Source: JAMDEO01 sp963775295 (GTDB lineage: Bacteria > Actinomycetota > Thermoleophilia > RBG-16-64-13). From it: a DNA stretch of 64,000 nucleotides. Each line of letters begins with the position of its first letter. Within the stretch, counting starts at the first letter, position 1. Of the stretch, positions 17,252-25,676 are shown in pieces. The translations under genes were made by a program, and so were the position numbers. Where the stretch lies: assembly GCA_963775295.1 (NCBI GenBank), contig CAVZIK010000006.1:1178001-1242000 (forward strand), read 5' to 3'. Below the pieces are notes generated by a model. The model saw only the letters and a list, made by a program, of their open reading frames with translations, was not told the origin of the DNA and searched no databases.

Positions 17252-18037
17252 ATGTCTGAATCCCCCACTTTCGACCCGCAGGGGTTGTCGGAGCACGCGG
17301 CCCAGAACCGGGAGAGTTGGAACAACGACAGCGATGTCTATCAGGAGGACCACGGCCCCCAACTCTCCGGCCTCGGAGGGCCCGGGTGGGGCGTCTGGCA
17401 GATTCCGGAGGCCGAGTTGAAGGTGCTCGGAGACGTGAACGGCCTGGACGTTCTCGAATTCGGCTGCGGGGGGGCGCAGTGGTCGATCGGCCTTCACAAG
17501 GCCGGGGCGAAGCCGGTGGGGTTGGACCTCTCCGAGAAGCAACTCGGCCATGCTCGCCGACTCATGGACGAAGCGTGCGTAGATTTCCCGCTCGTGCAGG
17601 CCAGCGCCGAATCCGTCCCCCTGGGCGACGAGTCCTTCGATATCGTGATGTCGGACTACGGGGCGATGACTTTCGCCGATCCGTACGTCACAGTGCCCGA
17701 GGTCGCCCGGTTGCTTCGTCCCGGCGGACTGCTCGCTTTCTGCGGCTCGACCCCGATCATCGAGATGTGCTACCCCGACGAAGGTGATCACGCGGAAGAG
17801 AAGTTCAACCGCGACTACTTCGGCATGTGGGCCCTGGTCTGGGACGCGTACGTGGAATACATGCTTCCCTACGGGGCGTGGATCCGTCTTTTCCGCGCCC
17901 ACGGGTTTCTGGTTGAAGACCTCATCGAATTGCGACCGAAACCCGACGCCCTGAGCAGCTTCCGCGACGATGTCGACCGGGACTGGTACCGACGTTGGCC
18001 GGGAGAGCAGATCTGGAAGGTCCGCAAAGAGGGGTAG
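17252..18037 (+). CDS. Class I SAM-dependent methyltransferase
   Basis: 261 residues. Motif I is VLEFGCGGAQWSIGL near residue 65, the acidic loop ends GLDLSEKQL, post-motif II is DIVMSDYGAMTF, and motif III is LLRPGGLLAF. This is the Methyltransf_11 pattern used for small molecules. The C-terminal region is rich in aromatic residues (WALVWDAYVEYMLPYGAWIRLF), which may form the acceptor pocket. Start ATG 17252 has TAGGAG 6 nt upstream. The acceptor is unknown. Confidence 0.85.
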   Translation: MSESPTFDPQGLSEHAAQNRESWNNDSDVYQEDHGPQLSGLGGPGWGVWQIPEAELKVLGDVNGLDVLEFGCGGAQWSIGLHKAGAKPVGLDLSEKQLGHARRLMDEACVDFPLVQASAESVPLGDESFDIVMSDYGAMTFADPYVTVPEVARLLRPGGLLAFCGSTPIIEMCYPDEGDHAEEKFNRDYFGMWALVWDAYVEYMLPYGAWIRLFRAHGFLVEDLIELRPKPDALSSFRDDVDRDWYRRWPGEQIWKVRKEG

Positions 18038-18133
18038 CGGGGTGCCGTCTCCGCTGAACTGCGCTTGTCACGCGCCGTGAGGTAGCGCCCCCAGAGAGAC
18101 GGTCTGCCGAGTTTTCGTCTGCCCGCCGGCGAG

Positions 18134-19357
18134 TTACTGGAGGGTCTCCAGTTCTGCCACCAGGCCGTCCAGGAACAGGCCGACATCGGTGACGATGGCG
18201 ATGGTCTGGAAGCTGCCGCGATCGGAGAGCTTCGTGGCCACTGCCGGGTTGATGTCCACGCAGACCGTGTGGACCGTTGCGGGGAGCAGATTGCCGGTGG
18301 CTATGGAATGGAGCATGCTGCAGAGCATGAGGCAGAGACCGGCGCCGCGGACATGCTCTCGCATGGCTTGCTGCGCCTCCACCGAATCGGTGATCACGTC
18401 TGGAAGCGGGCCGTCATCCCGGATAGAGCCCGCGAGGACGTAGGGAATCTCGTGCTTGACTATCTGGTGGAACAGACCTTTGGTGAGCACTCCCTGCTCA
18501 ACCGCCTCTTTGATGCCACCACAACGTCTTATTCGGTTGATGGAGCGCAGATGATGCTCGTGACCGCCTTCGACCGACTCCCCTTCGGTGAGATTGATCC
18601 CGAGAGATGTATTGAAGAAGGCCGATTCGATATCGTGGACCGCCACAGCGTTGCCCCCAAAGACAACGTCGATCCATCCGTTGGCCACCAGCTTCGCGAA
18701 CGCCGGCGCGGCTCCAGTGTGCACGACGGCAGGACCAAGAACTGCAACGATCTTCTTGTTCTGGGCCTTCATGTCTCTCATCACCCGGGCGACTTTGGCC
18801 AGGACAAGACGTTTAGGCTTCTCGGATGAAACTGCAGAGCCCATGAACTCGAATGCCCTCGATGCTCGGTCCCGACCGAGCGGCACCACGCGGATACCTC
18901 TTGTCCCCACCACGATCTCGTCGCCGGCCTGCGTCTGCACGAGGGGAATGGTCCGGGCTGTGCGTGCCTCCCGGTCGACCAGAATGGCGCAGTCCATTTC
19001 GGGCCACTCTACGGGAATCCAGTGCCCATCCATGCGGACGAAAGTGTCGAGGTTAGTGGTGGAGTAGAAGTTCTCGGGGAAGACCCCCTCGGCCGGTGCG
19101 GCTTCTACCCGGATGTCCTCTTGGTCCAGCATCTCGACGCCGTGTTTCTGCAGATCGCGCAGTATGGTGTCGAGCCGTTCTTCGTCGGAGGCAGTCACGC
19201 GCAGCATCGCGGTGGAGTGGTCGTCCTTGTTACGACCTATCTTGAAGCGGAGGATCTGATATTCGCCGCCTCGCTCGAGGATATCGTCGAGCACCCGCGG
19301 AAGAAGCAGGGAGTCGATGATGTGTCCTTCGAGACGAATGTCTTCATACGCTGTCAT
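18134..19357 (-). CDS. LOR/SDH-domain protein (TIGR00300 family), possible ornithine cyclodeaminase
   Basis: 407 residues. The chain carries the features of the TIGR00300 'LOR/SDH bifunctional enzyme conserved domain': an N-terminal domain (EDIRLEGHIIDSLLLPRVLD), then a dinucleotide-binding-like part with VLGPAVVHTGAAPA, VVFGGNAVAVHDIE and EGGHEHHLRSINRI. Archaeal and cyanobacterial relatives (the C-terminal part of ArgZ/AgrE) have been linked to conversion of ornithine to proline, so ornithine cyclodeaminase is the best guess. ATG at 19357 has no ribosome site but a good promoter ends 9 nt upstream, so the mRNA may be leaderless or nearly so. No arginine catabolism gene is adjacent. Confidence 0.82.
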   Translation of the reverse strand: MTAYEDIRLEGHIIDSLLLPRVLDDILERGGEYQILRFKIGRNKDDHSTAMLRVTASDEERLDTILRDLQKHGVEMLDQEDIRVEAAPAEGVFPENFYSTTNLDTFVRMDGHWIPVEWPEMDCAILVDREARTARTIPLVQTQAGDEIVVGTRGIRVVPLGRDRASRAFEFMGSAVSSEKPKRLVLAKVARVMRDMKAQNKKIVAVLGPAVVHTGAAPAFAKLVANGWIDVVFGGNAVAVHDIESAFFNTSLGINLTEGESVEGGHEHHLRSINRIRRCGGIKEAVEQGVLTKGLFHQIVKHEIPYVLAGSIRDDGPLPDVITDSVEAQQAMREHVRGAGLCLMLCSMLHSIATGNLLPATVHTVCVDINPAVATKLSDRGSFQTIAIVTDVGLFLDGLVAELETLQ

Positions 19358-19366
19358 GCGGAGGAC

Positions 19367-19396
19367 ATTATTACCTTTGGACGGCCCTTGTGCCAG
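19367..19396 (-). promoter_or_regulatory. Promoter for the LOR/SDH gene, leaderless type
   Basis: On the minus strand CTGGCA (-35, 4 of 6) and AATAAT (-10, 5 of 6) are separated by 18 bp. The -10 box ends 9 nt before ATG 19357, so transcription would begin within about 3 nt of the start codon. The absence of a ribosome site fits a leaderless mRNA. Confidence 0.5.
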
Positions 19397-19442
19397 AGGC
19401 GCAGTGACTTGGCCCGGTGGGCTTATCCGCGGTTCCCGGAAA

Positions 19443-19476
19443 GAATTGGGGCCCGGCGCCTGCCGGGCCCCAATTC
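19443..19476 (-). terminator. Perfect 15-bp stem-loop downstream of the SLH gene
   Basis: Arms 19443-19457 and 19462-19476 are fully complementary with a 4-nt loop. It lies 30 bases beyond the stop of the SLH gene on the minus strand and probably ends that transcript; no strong T tract is present. The core GGGGCCCGGC recurs in hairpins at 16188 and 62591. Confidence 0.75.
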
Positions 19477-19505
19477 GAGGGGGAGACACTGAGCCGCTTA
19501 ACCGC

Positions 19506-20501
19506 CTACTTGAACTCTATGGCGGCGACGTCTTTCACCCAGGCCTTGCTGGACTGACCCGGTACAACCAGGTTGAGCTTGGTGCCGTCGAGGGCCAGCA
19601 TTGCGTCCGCCTGCGACGTGATGTCGGATATCTTGATGGACCAGGCGTAGCCGTCGCTGGCGACCACGTTCATGTTCACGGCGGAGCTCTGAACGCCGAG
19701 GAGGGCGAAGAGCGTGCTGAGACGGACTCCGGTGTAAGGGGTCGGTCCGTTTTTGGGATGTTCCACGGTAAGGGTGACGAGACCGATGTTCGTAAGCCGG
19801 CCTGCGGTCAGACCCATGGGATCGTCGACGGCGCCGGTCACGCGGACGGCGCCACTGGCGCCCACAGCGGGATTGCCTACCTTGGCCAACAACTGGGCCA
19901 AGATCTGGGCGGCTTCGCCCCGGGTGGCGTCGGCGGTGACATCCCACGAGTAGATGTTATAGATGCCGGCCAGCCAGCCATTGTATTCGGCGGCTTTGAT
20001 ATCCGCGCCGTGGGCAGGGTCGGAGTAGTCGAAGATCCCCTGCCAACCGGCTGGAGCCACGGCGAGCTCAGCGCCTGCCGCGCGAACCGCCATACTGATC
20101 AATTGTTGCCTGGTGACGTTGTCGTAGAAACCGAACACGTTTCCCGGGTAGCCCAGAATGATATGGTTCGCTGCCGCGACAGCAACATACGCGCCTGGGT
20201 AGAGTGGGTTCGCGGGGTTGACTGCGGGCGCGTCCTTGAAGGTGCAAACATCAGCCGAAGTGACGGCGTAACCCGCGGTCAGGGTGATCATTTTAGCGAC
20301 CTGCTCGCGAGCGAGGGTGTTGCCCGGTTTGTAGGTGCCGTCCGCGTATCCGCCCACGATTCCCCAGTGAGAGAGCGCGTTGATACTCGCAGCGTAAGGT
20401 CCCTGAACATCGGTGAGTTGAGCCGCCGAGGCCGGTACCGCGATCATGAGCATGATCGCTACCGCCAACACCAAGGATAGGATTAGACGCCGTGCCTTCA
20501 T
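19506..20501 (-). CDS. SLH-domain surface protein with C-terminal molybdopterin-fold-like domain (short form)
   Basis: 331 residues from ATG 20501 (AAAGGA 7 nt upstream). A signal peptide ends near ASA-AQ at residue 27. Three S-layer homology repeats follow: YAASINALSHWGIVGGYADG, then YVAVAAANHIILGYPGN with NVTRQQLISMAVRAAG, then EYNGWLAGI with ATRGEAAQILAQLLAK; these anchor proteins to the cell wall. The last 110 residues (VRVTGAVDDP, PYTGVRLSTLFALLGV, VVASDGYAWSIKISDI, WVKDVAAIEFK) look like the beta-rich part of the oxidoreductase molybdopterin-binding domain, lacking the cysteine that ligates Mo in sulfite oxidase. It is the last of three same-strand genes with this domain. Confidence 0.75.
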   Translation of the reverse strand: MKARRLILSLVLAVAIMLMIAVPASAAQLTDVQGPYAASINALSHWGIVGGYADGTYKPGNTLAREQVAKMITLTAGYAVTSADVCTFKDAPAVNPANPLYPGAYVAVAAANHIILGYPGNVFGFYDNVTRQQLISMAVRAAGAELAVAPAGWQGIFDYSDPAHGADIKAAEYNGWLAGIYNIYSWDVTADATRGEAAQILAQLLAKVGNPAVGASGAVRVTGAVDDPMGLTAGRLTNIGLVTLTVEHPKNGPTPYTGVRLSTLFALLGVQSSAVNMNVVASDGYAWSIKISDITSQADAMLALDGTKLNLVVPGQSSKAWVKDVAAIEFK

Positions 20502-20551
20502 ACTTGAGTCCTTTCGCCTGCGTTTCCCGTATCTGTACACGACAGCTCGGA

Positions 20552-21643
20552 TCAGTGAACCTCGATCTTCGCCACTTGTGATGCCCACAGCTTGCTATCG
20601 GTTACCTCATCAGCGGCGGCGCTGATGAAGCCGATCCGGAGGATCCCTTCGCCGGAGGACAGTTGCGTGCCGTCAACCGAATACGCGAGGATCATGGCGA
20701 GATTACCCGGATAGTCGGCGATCAGGCTCTTGGTTGCAGGGTCGAATATCTTCGCCGGACGTCCGGCCACATCGTTGGCGGTGTAATTCGCGGCATACCC
20801 GTCTGAGGCCGTCACGGTGACCGTGGTCCCGCCACCGACAAGGTTCATCAGCGTGGCGATGGAGACGCCCTTGTAGAGCTTGGGTCCTGTGACGTTGTTG
20901 ACGATGTTCAGCCATCCCCCGTAGCCCTGCGTAGAAGGAAGGGCTCTGAGGTCGTTCAGTGAGAGTTCCTGGGTGCCCGACTTACCGGTCAGCTTGAGTA
21001 TCTTGCCAGTTCTGTAGAAGAGCTGGGCCAGCATCTCCGCGGTTTCGCCTCGCGTCGCATTCGCTGTGGGGTTCCACGCCTCGAGTTCCGGGATGCCCGC
21101 GAGGAGGCCGTTGAACTCGGCCTTCTTGATATTGGCCCCATGGTCGGGATCGACGTAGTAGCGGCTGAGATCGCCCTGGTAGTTCTCCGACGGGTCGGCA
21201 AGAGCGGTGCCCGCGGCGCGGACGATCATAGTTATGGCCTGCTGCCGAGTGACGTTGCTGTAGAAATGAAAGGTATTGTCCGAATACCCCTTGATGATCT
21301 TGTTGGCGACCGCGACCGCTACGTAGCTTCCCGGGTAGAGAGGATTGGCTTGGGTGGCGGCGGGAGTGTCCTTGAAGGTGGACACGTCGGCAACGGTCGG
21401 ATGGAAGCCCATCGTCAGGACTGCCATTTTTGCGAATTGGCCGCGTTGGAGCAGGTTATCGGGCCTGAATGTTCCATCGTCGTAGCCGCCGATGAAGCTT
21501 CGGGAAGCAAGAGCGTTGATGCTTGCTTCGTAAGGTGAACCGTCGATGTCGTTGAATCCGACGGCCAGTGCGGGGGTGGCTACCGCGATTGCCAACACCG
21601 CTGCGAGCAGCGATCCCAGGATGATATGGCGGGTTTTGAGCAT
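20552..21643 (-). CDS. SLH-domain surface protein with C-terminal molybdopterin-fold-like domain (full form)
   Basis: 363 residues from ATG 21643 (AGGAGA 8 nt upstream). It is a close paralogue of the next gene: signal peptide ending ALA, three SLH repeats (ASINALASRSFIGGYDDG and following), then a 150-residue C-terminal domain. That domain contains LSLNDLRALPSTQGYGGW, GPKLYKGVSIATLMNLVGGG, VTVTASDGYAANY, MILAYSVDG, GEGILRIGF and a last strand VAKIEVH. Compared with its neighbour it has an added segment before the last strand. No conserved Cys is present. Predicted to sit on the wall surface. The gap to the following SLH gene is 50 bases. Confidence 0.78.
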   Translation of the reverse strand: MLKTRHIILGSLLAAVLAIAVATPALAVGFNDIDGSPYEASINALASRSFIGGYDDGTFRPDNLLQRGQFAKMAVLTMGFHPTVADVSTFKDTPAATQANPLYPGSYVAVAVANKIIKGYSDNTFHFYSNVTRQQAITMIVRAAGTALADPSENYQGDLSRYYVDPDHGANIKKAEFNGLLAGIPELEAWNPTANATRGETAEMLAQLFYRTGKILKLTGKSGTQELSLNDLRALPSTQGYGGWLNIVNNVTGPKLYKGVSIATLMNLVGGGTTVTVTASDGYAANYTANDVAGRPAKIFDPATKSLIADYPGNLAMILAYSVDGTQLSSGEGILRIGFISAAADEVTDSKLWASQVAKIEVH

Positions 21644-21683
21644 TCTGTCTGTCTCCTGATGCGTTCGGAGGTGTGTCACTGGG

Positions 21684-22526
21684 CTAGTTGACCTTGATCT
21701 TGATCACCATCTTGACCCACATGGCGCTGTCGGTGACCTGATCCTTTCCGGAGCTGACGAACGCTACCCGGAGGGGACCGTCGCCGGAGCCGATGGCGCT
21801 ACCGCCCTTTGAATAGGCCAGGATCGTCTTGACGCTGCCGCCGGTTATCTGTTCGCCGGTGGTGGGGTCGTAGAGGGTGGTGTCCCCGGCCAGTTCGGAA
21901 GCCGAGAGCGTCTGCTCGTACCCGTCGGACGCTGTGACGGTGACGGAGTCCCCACCTCCGACCAGCTCCATAAGGCTGGTGATCCTGACGCCTTTGTATG
22001 AGTTCGGACCCGTGATATTACCGAGCTGGTTCTTCCAACCGCCGTAGCCCGAGGTTGCGCTCATGGCCTTGAGGTCGGCCATGGAGAGCTTCTTCGTGCC
22101 GGAGGGTCCGATCAGGGTGAGGATGGGGTTGGCCTTCACCGTCGTTGTAGTCGGCTTGACCGTGGTGGTGGTCTTCTTGGTGGTGGTCGTCGCTTTGGCG
22201 GTGGTGGTAGTGGGTTTAGTGGTCGTGGTGGTGGTCGTCGCTCGAGCGGTTGTCGTTGTGACCGGGGCAGTAGTGGACGTCTGGGCCTTGGTCGTCGACG
22301 TCGGTTCGGTAACCGCCGCGGTGGAGGAGTCAACGCTCGTCTGAACTGTTTGGCTCGAGGAAACAGCGGTCGAAGAGGTGGATGCCGGGGTATCTCCGCC
22401 ACCGCATCCGGCCGTAAGCATCCCCAGCGATAGAACCAGGGTCAGACCGGCCAGTACGAGCCCAAGTGCCCAGCATCTCGCCGGGCGGCTGCCTTTTTGC
22501 TTGCTGCTTAGGAAGTTATGCATCAT
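21684..22526 (-). CDS. Lipoprotein with Thr-rich stalk and molybdopterin-fold-like domain
   Basis: 280 residues. Lipobox Cys near residue 41 (MLTAGCGGG), then a stalk of about 85 residues made almost only of Thr, Ser, Ala, Lys and Pro, and finally the same 150-residue domain found in the SLH proteins (LSMADLKAMSATSGYGGW, YKGVRITSLMELVGGG, VTVTASDGYEQTL, ILAYSKGG, GDGPLRVAFVSS, VIKIKVN). ATG 22526 or 22523, with GTGAGG 7 nt upstream. It heads the minus-strand run of three such genes and is divergent from a fourth; both probably share the AT-rich promoter island between them. Confidence 0.8.
   Translation of the reverse strand: MMHNFLSSKQKGSRPARCWALGLVLAGLTLVLSLGMLTAGCGGGDTPASTSSTAVSSSQTVQTSVDSSTAAVTEPTSTTKAQTSTTAPVTTTTARATTTTTTTKPTTTTAKATTTTKKTTTTVKPTTTTVKANPILTLIGPSGTKKLSMADLKAMSATSGYGGWKNQLGNITGPNSYKGVRITSLMELVGGGDSVTVTASDGYEQTLSASELAGDTTLYDPTTGEQITGGSVKTILAYSKGGSAIGSGDGPLRVAFVSSGKDQVTDSAMWVKMVIKIKVN
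22135..22270 (-). repeat. Low-complexity Thr-codon repeat
   Basis: Degenerate tandem runs of Thr codons with Lys/Ala/Pro interruptions encode the lipoprotein stalk. Units vary in length and codon choice, so this is a protein linker rather than an exact tandem repeat, though slippage could change its length. Confidence 0.7.
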
Positions 22527-22628
22527 CGACTGGCCTCACCCGCTGTGGAAATGGACTGTTTGCACGGATACATATGATATAAATGAACCGTCTCACACCC
22601 CGATAGGGCACGTCAAGGGAGCCTGTTG
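22527..22628. promoter_or_regulatory. Divergent promoter region of the molybdopterin-fold cluster
   Basis: The 102 bases between two divergent lipoprotein genes hold an AT-rich island at about 22567-22586. On the plus strand TATGAT (22573-22578) and TATAAA (22578-22583) are -10 candidates; on the minus strand TATCAT overlaps the same bases. -35 boxes are weak (TGGACT at 22552 on plus). A metal-responsive regulator could control both sides from here, but no operator is evident. Confidence 0.5.
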
Positions 22629-23711
22629 ATGTTCAGCAAGAGAAACCGCCTGTCCGCTTTCCTGCCCGTTCTTGCTCTTCTGCTCGCGGCACTCCTGCTG
22701 GTCGGTTGCGGCAAGTCAGACACCACCACGATGACTTCCGCAACTCCGTCCACCGGTGCAACGACGGTTTCGGGCGCGACTGGCTCGACCGAGGCGGCCA
22801 CAGCTGCCGCAGAGACCGTGCTCGAGGTCACGGGGCCCACGGGGACGAAGGCCTATACGCTCGATCAGGTCAAGGCATTGAAGGCCAGTGAGGGCTATGG
22901 GGGGATGAAGAGCTCCACCGGACGCATCACGCCCCCCACGATGCAGAAGGGCGTTCTCATCGAGGATCTGCTCGCCGACGTCGGGGGTCTGCCCGACAAC
23001 ATGGCCGTGAGCATCATCGCGAAGGACGGCTACGAGATGGCGATGTCGGCGATCCAGCTTCGTTCCGGGGAGTTTCTCACGTACGACATGGTCACCGGGG
23101 CCGAAAAAAAGGTCGACGGTCCGCTCCAAGTGATGCTGAGCTACGAGAGCGACGGCCGGGCTCTAGACCCCGACAGCGAGGGGACCTTGCGTCTGGGCAT
23201 TGTCAGTGCGGAGCAGAACCAGGTCACCGACGGGCACTGGTGGGTCAAGTGGGTCACCAAGATTGAAGTGAAACCTATCGAGCAGGATTGGTCGCTGTCG
23301 CTGTTGGGCGCGCTCTCGGAGGAGATAGACAAAGCCACTTTCGAAAGCGGGGCCAATGCGGGCTGTCACGGCCAGGAATGGACGGACGCCGACGGTAACA
23401 AGTGGACGGGCGTACCCCTCTACAACCTGGTCGGACGGGTTGATGATGATGTAGCCCATGAGGGTCCGGCCTACAACCGCGATCTGGCGAAGGCGGGCTA
23501 CGACGTCCAAATCCTTGCGGCGGACGGCAAGATGGTCACTGTATCCAGCGCGACGATGTACTACAACAAAAGCCTGATCGTGGCCGACAAGATGAACGGC
23601 GAGCCCCTGTCCGAAGATGCTTGGCCGCTACGTTTGGTGGGCAAGGGGATACCCGTCACGGACATGATCGGACAGGTCAGCGAGATCAAGGTCCTTCTCC
23701 CCTCTAAGTAG
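22629..23711 (+). CDS. Lipoprotein with two tandem molybdopterin-fold-like domains
   Basis: 360 residues from ATG 22629 (AGGGAG 7 nt upstream). Lipobox Cys is near residue 27 (LLLVGCGKS), followed by a short Thr/Ala stalk. Domain 1 (about 65-215) repeats the pattern of the neighbours: YTLDQVKALKASEGYGG, MQKGVLIEDLLADVGG, IIAKDGYEM, EGTLRLGIVS, VTKIEVK. Domain 2 (about 220-360) differs: it has GCHGQEWTDADGNKWTGVPL, with a Cys in the region where sulfite-oxidase-type domains place their Mo-ligating Cys, and ends VSEIKVLLPSK. It lies 3 bases before the tungstate-binding protein gene, so it is in the transporter operon. Confidence 0.8.
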   Translation: MFSKRNRLSAFLPVLALLLAALLLVGCGKSDTTTMTSATPSTGATTVSGATGSTEAATAAAETVLEVTGPTGTKAYTLDQVKALKASEGYGGMKSSTGRITPPTMQKGVLIEDLLADVGGLPDNMAVSIIAKDGYEMAMSAIQLRSGEFLTYDMVTGAEKKVDGPLQVMLSYESDGRALDPDSEGTLRLGIVSAEQNQVTDGHWWVKWVTKIEVKPIEQDWSLSLLGALSEEIDKATFESGANAGCHGQEWTDADGNKWTGVPLYNLVGRVDDDVAHEGPAYNRDLAKAGYDVQILAADGKMVTVSSATMYYNKSLIVADKMNGEPLSEDAWPLRLVGKGIPVTDMIGQVSEIKVLLPSK

Positions 23712-23714
23712 GCA

Positions 23715-24848
23715 GTGGCGAGTCTCTTGCGTCGAATCACGGCCGGCCGGCTCTCATTAGTGCTTGGGGGTGTGATCCTCATGGCCGTCCTCGTCGGCGT
23801 GGGTTGCTCGGGCGGTGACCGCACGGCCGAGACAACGGCTCAGCCGGCGCAACCAAAGGCCAGCATCCGGGTCCTTTACGCCGGTAGTCTGATCATCCCT
23901 TTCGATCAGCTTGAAAAGGAGTTCGAGGCCTCCGAACCCAACATCGACGTTGACATGGAAGGGCACGGCAGCATCCAGGTCATCAGGCACGTGAGCGACC
24001 TTCACGAATCGGCCGACGTGCTCATTACCGCCGATTACAACCTGATTCCCATGCTGCTCTATAAGGTGAGCGACCCTGACACCGGGCTCAAGTACGCGGA
24101 CTGGTACTCCATCTTCGCCACCAACGAGATGGTTCTGGCGTATACCGACAAGAGCGCCCATGCATCTGAGATCAACGGCGAGAACTGGTTCGAGATCATC
24201 AACCGGGCGGACGTGCGTCTGGGCTGTGCCGATCCGCGACTCGATGCCAATGGATATCGGGCGCTCATGATGATGATGCTTGCCCAGAACCTCTATGGGA
24301 AACCCACGCTGTTCGCCCAGACGTTTGGAGACAAGTTCCGGTACCCCATACGGGTGAGCACGAGTGCGGACGGTGCGCTGGTGAAGGTACCCGAGGTTCT
24401 CGAGACCAAAAGCGGTTCCAGTCTCATTATTCGACCCTACAGCGTGGAATTGTTGCCCTTGCTCGAATCGGGGGATCTGGACTACTCGTTCGAGTACGCA
24501 AGCGTGGCCAAGCAGCACGGAATGAAATTCGTGAAGCTGCCCCCGGAGGTCAACCTCGGCGACCCCACCTATGCCACTACGTACTCCAAGGTTACGGTCA
24601 AGCTCGATTTTCAACGTTTCGCCAGTGTGAAGCCGGAGTTCCCGGGGGAGGCGATTAGCTACGGGGTGACGATCCCGAGTAACGCTCGTCAACCGGAGGC
24701 GGCCGCAAAGTTCGTGGCCTACCTGCTTGGGCCCGAAGGGCAAAGGATCATGGCGCAGAACTCCCAACCCATGATCACTCCCGCCCTAGCCAACAACATC
24801 GATGCCATCCCGGAGGGGATCAGGGCACTTTGCGCTCCGGGCGGCTGA
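23715..24848 (+). CDS. wtpA: Tungstate/molybdate-binding lipoprotein WtpA
   Basis: 377 residues. Lipobox Cys near residue 31 (GVGCSGG). The mature part shows the WtpA pattern: VLYAGSLIIPFDQLEKEFE, GHGSIQVIRHVSDL, ADVLITADYNLIPMLL, DPRLDANGYRALMMM and LDYSFEYASVAKQHGMKFV, the last carrying the acidic residues that make the octahedral oxyanion site in WtpA. It captures tungstate or molybdate outside the membrane and passes it to the permease. GTG start at 23715 directly follows the two-domain lipoprotein gene. WtpA, ModA and TupA differ mainly in affinity; WtpA is my choice from these motifs. Confidence 0.88.
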   Translation: MASLLRRITAGRLSLVLGGVILMAVLVGVGCSGGDRTAETTAQPAQPKASIRVLYAGSLIIPFDQLEKEFEASEPNIDVDMEGHGSIQVIRHVSDLHESADVLITADYNLIPMLLYKVSDPDTGLKYADWYSIFATNEMVLAYTDKSAHASEINGENWFEIINRADVRLGCADPRLDANGYRALMMMMLAQNLYGKPTLFAQTFGDKFRYPIRVSTSADGALVKVPEVLETKSGSSLIIRPYSVELLPLLESGDLDYSFEYASVAKQHGMKFVKLPPEVNLGDPTYATTYSKVTVKLDFQRFASVKPEFPGEAISYGVTIPSNARQPEAAAKFVAYLLGPEGQRIMAQNSQPMITPALANNIDAIPEGIRALCAPGG

Positions 24849-24872
24849 TCCGGCGATCGGCGAGAAGGAGTG

Positions 24873-25676
24873 ATGAAACGCATACGAGCCCTCAGCCGGC
24901 TGGACTGGGTTTTTTCCTTTGCCGGGCTTTTGTTGCTCCTGTTCGTCGTTGTCCCTCTAGTGGCGACTCTCTTTGCCTCCAGTCCCAGCCAGCTTGCCTC
25001 GGGACTCAGCGACCGCCAGGTGCTCAGCTCGCTTTGGATCACCTTCGTCTCGGCTTTCATCGCCACGGTGATTGCACTGGTGATCGGCGTGCCCCTGGCC
25101 TACTTGCTGGCCCGGCGCGAGTTTGCAGGTAAGAATCTCGTAGAGGGAATCATCGATCTCCCTATCATCATCCCGCACACCGCGGCGGGGGTGGCGCTCC
25201 TCATGGTTTTCGGGCGTCGCGGGCTCCTGGGGGGTCCGCTGCAATCGCTGGGGATCTACTTCACCGAGAACATGGCCGGCATCGTGGTTGCCATGCTCTT
25301 CGTCAGTCTGCCCATACTGGTCGACACGGCGCGGGAATCCATGGCCATGGTCGACGAGCGGCTGGAGCGGGTGGCGAGGACTTTGGGGGCGAGTCCTCTG
25401 TCGGCTTTTCGACATGTGACTCTGCCCTTGGCATGGAGGGGAATCGTGGGCGGATCGGTGCTCATGTGGGCGCGCGGGATCAGCGAGTTCGGCGCCGTCG
25501 TGATCCTCGCGTACAACCCCAAGGCGATATCGGTGCTCATCTACGAGCGCTTCGAAGGGTTCGGCCTGTCTGCGGCTCTTCCCATGACCGCTCTGCTCCT
25601 GGTCCTCGCCCTCGTGATCCTCGTGGTGACGCGGACCGTTCTCCTCCCCCGCAAGCGGAAGGGAGGGCGAAGATGA
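24873..25676 (+). CDS. wtpB: Tungstate/molybdate ABC transporter permease WtpB
   Basis: 267 residues with six membrane helices. The BPD_transp_1 coupling helix is RVARTLGASPLSAFRHVTLP, the EAA-loop that docks on the ATPase, and IIDLPIIIPHTAAGVALLMVFG matches molybdate/tungstate permeases. GTG 24870 and ATG 24873 overlap the AGAAGGAG ribosome site area, so spacing is unusually short. The stop overlaps the ATPase start as ATGA, meaning coupled translation. Confidence 0.9.
   Translation: MKRIRALSRLDWVFSFAGLLLLLFVVVPLVATLFASSPSQLASGLSDRQVLSSLWITFVSAFIATVIALVIGVPLAYLLARREFAGKNLVEGIIDLPIIIPHTAAGVALLMVFGRRGLLGGPLQSLGIYFTENMAGIVVAMLFVSLPILVDTARESMAMVDERLERVARTLGASPLSAFRHVTLPLAWRGIVGGSVLMWARGISEFGAVVILAYNPKAISVLIYERFEGFGLSAALPMTALLLVLALVILVVTRTVLLPRKRKGGRR

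Noticed and set aside
22135..22270. Possible CRISPR or exact tandem array in the Thr-rich region
   Set aside because: Units are irregular, without spacers, and are codons of a lipoprotein stalk in frame.
25433..25672. N-terminal extension of the WtpC frame
   Set aside because: Lies fully inside wtpB; ATG 25673 with ATGA overlap and ribosome site gives the normal ATPase N-terminus.
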